Below the pieces are notes generated by a model, which was given only the letters and a program-made list of their open reading frames with translations, was not told the DNA's origin and searched no databases. Made by a program: the position numbers and the translations under genes. This document shows, piece after piece, positions 40,774 to 45,758 of a stretch of DNA of 45,758 bases (position 1 is the first letter of the stretch; each line of letters begins with the position of its first letter). The DNA is taken from NCBI GenBank assembly GCA_013139635.1, contig WTAL01000006.1, forward strand, positions 1 through 45,758, given 5' to 3'. This DNA is from Paracoccaceae bacterium. GTDB lineage: Bacteria; Pseudomonadota; Alphaproteobacteria; Rhodobacterales; Rhodobacteraceae.

Positions 40774-41631
40774 ATGCCCGCCCCTATGGAAAAAGATGTA
40801 AAAAAGGGCGAGAGAATCGCCAAAAAACTGGCCCGCGCAGGCGTGGCCTCGCGCCGTGAAGTTGAGCGGATGATCGAAGCCGGGCGCGTAAGCGTTAACG
40901 GCAAAAAGCTGGACTCCCCCGCGCTGAACGTGGTTGATAGCGATGATATTCTGGTAGACGGCCGCCCCGTGGCCGCCGCTGAGCCCGCAAAACTGTGGCG
41001 CTATCATAAGCCCGCAGGGCTGGTGACCTCGGCGCGCGACGAAAAAGGCCGCGCAACCGTGTTTGACCGCCTGCCGCCTGAATTGCCACGCGTGATGAGC
41101 GTCGGCCGGCTCGACCTCACCTCTGAAGGCCTGCTTTTGCTCACCAATGATGGCGAGCTAAAGCGCAAGCTAGAGCTCCCCTCCACAGGCTGGGTCCGTA
41201 AATATCGTGTGCGCGCCAACGGCAATGCGTCCGATCAGCGCCTCAAGCCCCTAAGAGATGGTATCACCGTTGATGGCGTGCAATTTCAGCCCATGAGCGT
41301 GGATTTTGACAAGCAATCCGGTGCTAACGTATGGCTTACAATCGGCCTGCGGGAAGGTAAAAACCGCGAAATCAGACGGGCACTGGAAGAGGTGGGCCTG
41401 ATTGTGAACCGCCTAATCCGCGTTTCTTACGGTCCCTTCCAGCTCGGAGATCTCGCACGTGGCGCGGTTGAAGAAGTTCGCCCTAAAATCTTGCGAGATC
41501 AGCTTGGTATCAAGCGCGAGCCGGATGCAAAGCCGGAAGCCCTCAAGCCTAAAGGCCCGCGTGTGCGCGTGCAAAGCGGGCGCAATAGCCCCGGTGTTAG
41601 CCTACGCGGGAAAAAGCGCGGCGGGCGCTAA
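40774..41631 (+). CDS. rluB: RluB/RsuA-family rRNA pseudouridine synthase
   Basis: 285 residues. Residues about 12-60 are an S4 RNA-binding domain (R-I-A-K-K-L-A-R-A-G-V-A-S-R-R-E). The synthase domain has the catalytic Asp in G-R-L-D-L-T-S-E-G-L-L-L-L-T-N-D-G and K-Y-R-V, with G-K-N-R-E-I-R-R near 203. The last 50 residues are a basic tail. RluB acts on 23S rRNA, RsuA on 16S; the basic tail and neighbour tadA favour RluB. ATG at 40786 is an alternative start four codons in. Confidence 0.9.
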   Translation: MPAPMEKDVKKGERIAKKLARAGVASRREVERMIEAGRVSVNGKKLDSPALNVVDSDDILVDGRPVAAAEPAKLWRYHKPAGLVTSARDEKGRATVFDRLPPELPRVMSVGRLDLTSEGLLLLTNDGELKRKLELPSTGWVRKYRVRANGNASDQRLKPLRDGITVDGVQFQPMSVDFDKQSGANVWLTIGLREGKNREIRRALEEVGLIVNRLIRVSYGPFQLGDLARGAVEEVRPKILRDQLGIKREPDAKPEALKPKGPRVRVQSGRNSPGVSLRGKKRGGR

Positions 41632-41699
41632 TAATTTCCAAATTGTAAAAATATCCTCAGGGGTGAGCGCAGCGAGGGGGATGAAATCTCCCTTCTAAT

Positions 41700-41820
41700 G
41701 GCTTGGTAGAGGGGGGCTTTAGCTCCCCGAAACCAAGCCACCCTCGGGACAGTCCCGGGCGTGCGCCTCCTCGGCGACCCTTCGGGCCACCTCGTCGGTG
41801 CAGGTTGTGCAAGCACAACC
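41700..41820. repeat. Long hairpin plus dispersed 3'-end repeat, copy D
   Basis: GGCTTGGT (41700-41707) pairs with ACCAAGCC (41732-41739) around a GGGG/CCCC inner stem. From 41735 the dispersed element runs to 41820 and ends in the perfect stem GGTTGTG-CAAG-CACAACC (41803-41820). It separates the convergent rluB and aldolase genes and ends two bases before the aldolase stop codon. It is the best preserved copy. Confidence 0.85.
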
Positions 41821-41822
41821 CT

Positions 41823-43889
41823 CTATCGCAACGCCGCTTCGATATTACCACCATCCACCGTTATCACATGGGCCGTGGTGCGCTCGGCCAAAGCCAGCGC
41901 CACAAAGGCATCGCCCACATGGCTTGCTTCAACTTCACGGCGCAGCAGGTTGCCCGCCATATAGGTTTCCTCGTCAATGCCTCGCGCTTTGGCGCGCTCT
42001 GCCACAAAATCCTCGTCCAGTAGGCCAGAGCGGATACGATCAGCGTTAATGCCGTTAACCCGCACGCCCTTAGGCCCTAATTCTAGCGCTAGCTGGCGTA
42101 GCAAGAAGAATGTAGCGGCTTTTGGAATGCCATAAGCACCAAATCCTTTGCCGGGGTTCACGGCTTGCTTGGACACGTTAAACAGAATCTGCCCGCCGCG
42201 CCCTTGTTCAATGAACAGGCTAGCCGCCGCTTTAGCAAAGGTCTGATGCGCAAAGAAATTCAGCTCAAAGCTCTTGCGAAGCGTTTCATCAGGCAGGTCG
42301 GCCATTTCGCCTGTCCACGCCGCACCGGCGTTAGACACCAAAATGTCCAGCCCGCCAAAGGCGCGAATGCAGGCGTCTGCTGCTGCACCAGCAGCACCAT
42401 CGGCTGTGATGTCCAAAGCTATGCCATTATGGCCAGCCCCAAGCGCATCAAGCGCGGCATCAAGTGCCGTTTGCTCAAGGTCCACTATGAAAATATTGGC
42501 CCCCAGAGCGGCAAAGCTCTGTGCCGTTGCTAGCCCGATGGCCCCGCCACCGCCGGTGATCATCACCACGCGGCCTTGCAGCGCGGGCGGCTTGCCTTTG
42601 CCTAGCTTTGCCTGCTCAAGGGACCAGTATTCCATATCAAAAAGCTGCTCGGGAGATACCGGATGGAACCCACCGCACGCCTCGCCATTGGTCATCACAT
42701 TCATATTTTGCGCGGCCAAATCGCTGGCGGCTCCGGCTGCCTTGGCATTGGTAGAAATCCCGACAACCCCAACGCCTTCAATCCAAGCAAGATTAGGCGT
42801 CGGGCTCAGCATGGTTTTCACCCCGCCAAGCCGCGCGTTGTTAGTGTCGAAATACGCGGTATATTCGGCGATGTAATCATCCACAGCCTTTGCCACGGCT
42901 TCACGGCCACCGGCCATAATTTCAGTGGTGATAAATACCGGATAGTTCTTTGTGCGAATCACGTGGTCTGGCGTTGCCACGCCCCGACGGCTCAGGGTTG
43001 CCAGATCACTGCGTGCAATGAAATTTTGCACATTCGCGCCGGTGCGCAGGTTCATAACCGGCATCGGGAAGTCTCGATTACCGGTGAATTCCGCGTTACG
43101 GTCACCAATAATGCCGCGCAGCATTGGCAAAATGCTGGCCGCTTTGGCCGCCAGCTCGTCGGAGTGGCCAGCCGAACCTGCTGGCACTTGCCCGCTGGTT
43201 TTCTCCAGCCACGCTTCCACCTCATTGGTGTGTGCGATCAGGCGATCATAGCTTTCCTTGGCATTATCACCAAAGGCAAAGTGGCCGTGGTTGATCAGGA
43301 TAAGGCCCTCAACATCAGGGTTAGCATCATAAACTTCTGCCGCCACTTTTGCCAGTTCGAAGCCGGGCATAATGAAAGGCACACACACGAGGCGATCACC
43401 AAAAATCTCTTTTACAACGGCTTCCACATTCGGCAAATCAGCCAATGCCAGCATGGCGGAAGCGTGCGTGTGGTCCACATATTTATGCGGCAAAAAGGCG
43501 TGTAGCAGGGTTTCGACCGACGGGTTTGGCGAGGTGCTATCGAGCAGGTTGGCCCGTTGCAGGTTCACCATATCTTCGTCCGAAAGAGCTGCTAAAGCGC
43601 GAAGTTTCAGCAGCGGCTCAAGCCGCACGCCCGGCAGGCCAGCCGCCTCAATAACGCCCAAATCCCAACCGGAGCCTTTAACGTGCAGCACTTCTTCGGC
43701 ATTGCCAAAAATATCGGGGCGCTCCAGCTTGCAGGAGGTATTGCCACCGCCGTGCAGCACAAGATTTAAATCTCCGCCGATCAGCTGTGACGTATACACC
43801 CGCAACGCCAATTCACGGTCGGCAGGGTCGCCCCCAGCCGCATCCATGAATTTCTTTGCTTCACCGTCATTCCATCTGTTAAGGACCAT
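41823..43889 (-). CDS. Bifunctional class II sugar-phosphate aldolase / short-chain dehydrogenase
   Basis: 688 residues. AAAGG eight or so bases before the ATG at 43889 favours the start M-V-L-N-R-W. Residues about 25-390 are a class II aldolase: H-G-G-G-N-T-S (46-52) and zinc histidines in D-H-T-H-A-S (His140, His142) and I-N-H-G-H (His201, His203). Residues about 440-685 are a short-chain dehydrogenase: T-G-G-G-G-A-I-G (446-453), N-A-G (520-522), Ser573 and Y-G-I-P-K (Tyr586, Lys590). Relatives cleave rhamnulose-1-phosphate to DHAP and lactaldehyde and oxidise the aldehyde. No rhamnose isomerase or kinase is near; instead mtnA lies beyond the divergent regulator, so a 5-deoxy- or 5-methylthio-pentulose-1-phosphate is a good alternative substrate. 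Confidence 0.9.
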   Translation of the reverse strand: MVLNRWNDGEAKKFMDAAGGDPADRELALRVYTSQLIGGDLNLVLHGGGNTSCKLERPDIFGNAEEVLHVKGSGWDLGVIEAAGLPGVRLEPLLKLRALAALSDEDMVNLQRANLLDSTSPNPSVETLLHAFLPHKYVDHTHASAMLALADLPNVEAVVKEIFGDRLVCVPFIMPGFELAKVAAEVYDANPDVEGLILINHGHFAFGDNAKESYDRLIAHTNEVEAWLEKTSGQVPAGSAGHSDELAAKAASILPMLRGIIGDRNAEFTGNRDFPMPVMNLRTGANVQNFIARSDLATLSRRGVATPDHVIRTKNYPVFITTEIMAGGREAVAKAVDDYIAEYTAYFDTNNARLGGVKTMLSPTPNLAWIEGVGVVGISTNAKAAGAASDLAAQNMNVMTNGEACGGFHPVSPEQLFDMEYWSLEQAKLGKGKPPALQGRVVMITGGGGAIGLATAQSFAALGANIFIVDLEQTALDAALDALGAGHNGIALDITADGAAGAAADACIRAFGGLDILVSNAGAAWTGEMADLPDETLRKSFELNFFAHQTFAKAAASLFIEQGRGGQILFNVSKQAVNPGKGFGAYGIPKAATFFLLRQLALELGPKGVRVNGINADRIRSGLLDEDFVAERAKARGIDEETYMAGNLLRREVEASHVGDAFVALALAERTTAHVITVDGGNIEAALR

Positions 43890-43932
43890 ATCCATACCCT
43901 TTCTAATAAACCTGCCACCTTTAAGCATAGTT

Positions 43933-43961
43933 TTTGACAAATGTCAGCACATAGTGTCAAA
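43933..43961. promoter_or_regulatory. Operator-like inverted repeats between aldolase and SorC genes
   Basis: TTTGACA (43933-43939) mirrors TGTCAAA (43955-43961), and TGACA-AA-TGTCA (43935-43946) is a perfect 12-bp palindrome. They fill the short gap between the two divergent genes and are the likely binding site of the SorC regulator. Confidence 0.75.
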
Positions 43962-43980
43962 TAAATAAAAAGGAGCTGAT

Positions 43981-44949
43981 ATGGCGAGTATGACCCGCAG
44001 ACGCAACGCTAAACAGGTGAGTGGCGAGAGCATCGTGATTGAGGCCGCGTGGATGTATTACCATGATGGGCTTAATCAGGCCGAAATAGCCAAGCGGCTG
44101 GAAGTCTCGCGGGCGACGGTCGTGAACTACCTGCAAGAGGCGCGCGAAAAGGGTTATATCCGAATCAGCCTCGCGCCCGAGGTGTTTAGCGGCCACCAGC
44201 TGGCGGAAGATTTGCGTGAGCGCTTTGGCCTACAAGCGGCCTTTGTGGTGCCTGATGGTGGCTCAGAGGAAAGTACGCTTATGCGGGTGGCGCGGGGGGC
44301 TGCCGAGTGGTTGCCTAGCCTCTTGGATGCGGGCGACCGTCTTGGGGTTGCTTGGGGCCGCACGGTTTATGAGGTCGCGGAAGCGCTGGACCAAACACGG
44401 CTAACGGATGTAACGGTTTCGCAACTGGTTGGTTCAATGGCGACGCCTTACGGTTTTACGGCTGAAATTTGCTCGGCTCATATGGCGCAAAACCTTGGGG
44501 CGCAGTGCATCAACCTGCACGCGCCTGCGGTGCTGAGTGACCCGGATTTAGCCGCACGATTACGGGAAGAGCCGATTATCCATAGCCAGCTTGAAGCGCT
44601 TAGCCACTGTAACAAAGCCATTTTTGCGGCAGGGTCTTGCGCGCCTGACAGCCATATTGTTGGCTCTGGCGTGGCGAGTGATGAGGATTTAGCATGGTAT
44701 GTGAAGCACGGCGCTACGGGTGTGCTTTGCGGTCGGTTCATCAATGCGGCAGGTGAGGCGATTCCCGGCCCGTTGGATGACCGGATGATCGGGGTGACGC
44801 TGGATAAACTGCAAGGCCTTGATATGGGGCTGCTGGTTTCGGATGGGGCGGATAAAGTCGTGCCAATGCGGGCAGCCATTGCAGGTGGGTATGTAACCCA
44901 CATTGTGACCAGCGCCAAAACAGCACGCGGATTGTTAGATTTGATGTAG
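43981..44949 (+). CDS. SorC-family sugar-binding transcriptional regulator
   Basis: 322 residues, AAGGAG before the ATG. Helix-turn-helix about 32-55 (L-N-Q-A-E-I-A-K-R-L-E-V-S-R-A-T-V). The C-terminal domain (about 70-320) is the sugar-phosphate isomerase-like effector domain: G-V-A-W-G-R-T-V, Q-L-V-G-S-M and F-A-A-G-S-C-A. SorC regulators sense phosphorylated sugars. It is divergent from the aldolase-dehydrogenase gene over an operator-like repeat and convergent with mtnA. Confidence 0.93.
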   Translation: MASMTRRRNAKQVSGESIVIEAAWMYYHDGLNQAEIAKRLEVSRATVVNYLQEAREKGYIRISLAPEVFSGHQLAEDLRERFGLQAAFVVPDGGSEESTLMRVARGAAEWLPSLLDAGDRLGVAWGRTVYEVAEALDQTRLTDVTVSQLVGSMATPYGFTAEICSAHMAQNLGAQCINLHAPAVLSDPDLAARLREEPIIHSQLEALSHCNKAIFAAGSCAPDSHIVGSGVASDEDLAWYVKHGATGVLCGRFINAAGEAIPGPLDDRMIGVTLDKLQGLDMGLLVSDGADKVVPMRAAIAGGYVTHIVTSAKTARGLLDLM

Positions 44950-45040
44950 GCCTATAGCGGCGCGTCTACCGGTGTTTTGCTTTGCTATATCTCGTGCGCG
45001 CCGCGCCGATACATTGGCGAAAGCGGCAAGCGCAAAGGGT

Positions 45041-45066
45041 GCAGGGCGGCGCGGGTGCCGCCCTGC
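45041..45066. terminator. Strong hairpin between convergent sorC-type gene and mtnA
   Basis: GCAGGGCGGC (45041-45050), loop GCGGGT, GCCGCCCTGC (45057-45066): a perfect 10-bp stem. It lies 92 bp after the regulator stop and 40 bp from the mtnA stop, so it can end both transcripts. No long U-run follows. Confidence 0.75.
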
Positions 45067-45105
45067 GACTTAATACAGCAGCTGACGCGCCGCCACCGAG
45101 TGGCC

Positions 45106-45758
45106 TTAGCTGAGTACGCGCTCTGGGAACATAGCTGCTAACCCTTCGGGAGAGGCTTCGCTAATGCCACGCTCCGTTATGAGGCCAGTGATCAGGCGTC
45201 GAGGCGTTACGTCAAACGCTGGGTTGCCGCCGGGGGTGCCATCGGGGCTGATTTGCACCGAGCCAATGGAGCCATCAGGCAGTTTGCCCTGCACATGGGT
45301 GACTTCCTCGTCATCACGTTCCTCAATCGGGATTTCAGCCACGCCGTCTTTTACTGTCCAATCGATTGTGGGAGAGGGTAGAGCCACATAAAACGGCACG
45401 TTATTATCATACGCTGCCAGCGCCTTAAGGTAGGTGCCGATTTTGTTGCATACGTCCCCGTGGGCCGTTGTGCGGTCTGTGCCCACAATCACGAGGTCCA
45501 CTTGCCCGTGCTGCATCAGGTGGCCGCCTGCGTTGTCCACTATCAGGTGGTGGGGAATGTCATGGGAGTTCATTTCCCAACTCGTGAGCAGCGCGCCTTG
45601 GTTACGCGGGCGGGTTTCATCTACCCAGATGTGGATCGGAATGCCGTCCTGTTGCGCGTGATACATTGGCGAGGTCGCCGTGCCCCAGTCTACTGTGGCC
45701 AGCCAGCCTGCATTGCAGTGGGTCAGGATGTTAACCACCTCGCCCGGCTTTTTCTTAG
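45106..45758 (-). CDS. mtnA: Methylthioribose-1-phosphate isomerase, C-terminal part
   Basis: The last about 216 residues; the start lies right of the window. MtnA turns 5-methylthioribose-1-phosphate into the ribulose form; the related DrdI does so for 5-deoxyribose. Clear family stretches: [34 protein letters not shown] and [12 protein letters not shown] with the catalytic Asp. The end [17 protein letters not shown] is also typical. Its position near the aldolase/SorC pair suggests a shared pathway for pentose-phosphate by-products. Confidence 0.93.
   Translation of the reverse strand, partial: KKKPGEVVNILTHCNAGWLATVDWGTATSPMYHAQQDGIPIHIWVDETRPRNQGALLTSWEMNSHDIPHHLIVDNAGGHLMQHGQVDLVIVGTDRTTAHGDVCNKIGTYLKALAAYDNNVPFYVALPSPTIDWTVKDGVAEIPIEERDDEEVTHVQGKLPDGSIGSVQISPDGTPGGNPAFDVTPRRLITGLITERGISEASPEGLAAMFPERVLS

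Noticed and set aside
1-45758. tRNA, rRNA or CRISPR features
   Set aside because: No cloverleaf, rRNA core or regularly spaced repeat was seen on reading; the only multi-copy repeats are the dispersed palindromic elements.

Overview
The window looks like chromosomal DNA of a marine-type alphaproteobacterium, most likely of the order Rhodobacterales. The grounds are the dense (A)TGA-overlapping gene packing, an FnrL-type regulator behind an exact FNR box, the ccmC-ccmD-ccmG block, a NuoE-NuoF fusion, ftsY and purD/xseA of alphaproteobacterial type, and an OlsB-like aminolipid N-acyltransferase. The genus cannot be fixed by eye. No rRNA, tRNA or CRISPR array was seen.

Layout. (1) 1-3.3 kb is an AT-richer accessory island. 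It begins with the tail of an IS3-family transposase that has cut off the front of a gene. Behind it lies a co-directional run: a 54-residue small ORF carrying an exact 21-bp tandem duplication, a membrane-anchored unknown, and two overlapping ATP-grasp ligases. (2) 3.3-4.1 kb has no convincing gene. (3) 4.1-6.4 kb is a two-gene minus-strand operon: a 507-residue acidic coiled-coil protein with a Gly/His/Asp-rich central module, and a 268-residue partner whose layout recalls EspG chaperones. (4) 6.6-27 kb is mostly core: AGE-family sugar isomerase, purD, xseA, three tandem paralogues of a small exported Cys-rich protein, an orphan NuoEF-like diaphorase, ftsY, an EamA transporter, yciB, a MidA-like methyltransferase fused to TPRs, ccmCDG, rhlE, a two-gene RNA repair cassette (RNA ligase and HD-Pnk), a mosaic nnr, fnrL and azoR. 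(5) 27.1-29.5 kb is the wreck of a type I secretion locus: the end of an RTX-like substrate, the ABC exporter and the HlyD adaptor, all broken. (6) 29.7-33.6 kb holds a LysR regulator, phoB, msrB, olsB and an exported unknown. (7) 33.6-37.1 kb is a non-standard Exb/Tol motor operon: ExbB, two ExbD and a TonB-like anchor whose C-terminus is a DUF4384-like domain instead of a TonB domain, led by a small exported protein. (8) 37.3-45.8 kb holds a frameshifted membrane protein, a GlxA-type regulator divergent from an NTF2-like gene across a perfect inverted repeat, tadA/rluB, and a sugar-phosphate locus: class II aldolase-SDR fusion, SorC regulator and a partial mtnA.

How the parts work together. 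The RNA ligase and HD-Pnk form an end-healing and sealing pair, divergent from an RNA helicase. mtnA plus the aldolase-dehydrogenase fit disposal of 5-deoxy- or 5-methylthio-pentose phosphates to DHAP and an aldehyde that the fused dehydrogenase could process. The Exb/Tol operon probably couples proton flow to a periplasmic task other than classic TonB-dependent uptake.

Cross-cutting signals. A dispersed ~60-90 bp element occurs four times, each time just downstream of a minus-strand stop codon. A second short palindrome family sits at gene ends and once inside the nnr coding sequence. Two genes (18.4 kb and 38.0 kb) are broken at homopolymers and may be either real mutations or sequencing errors.
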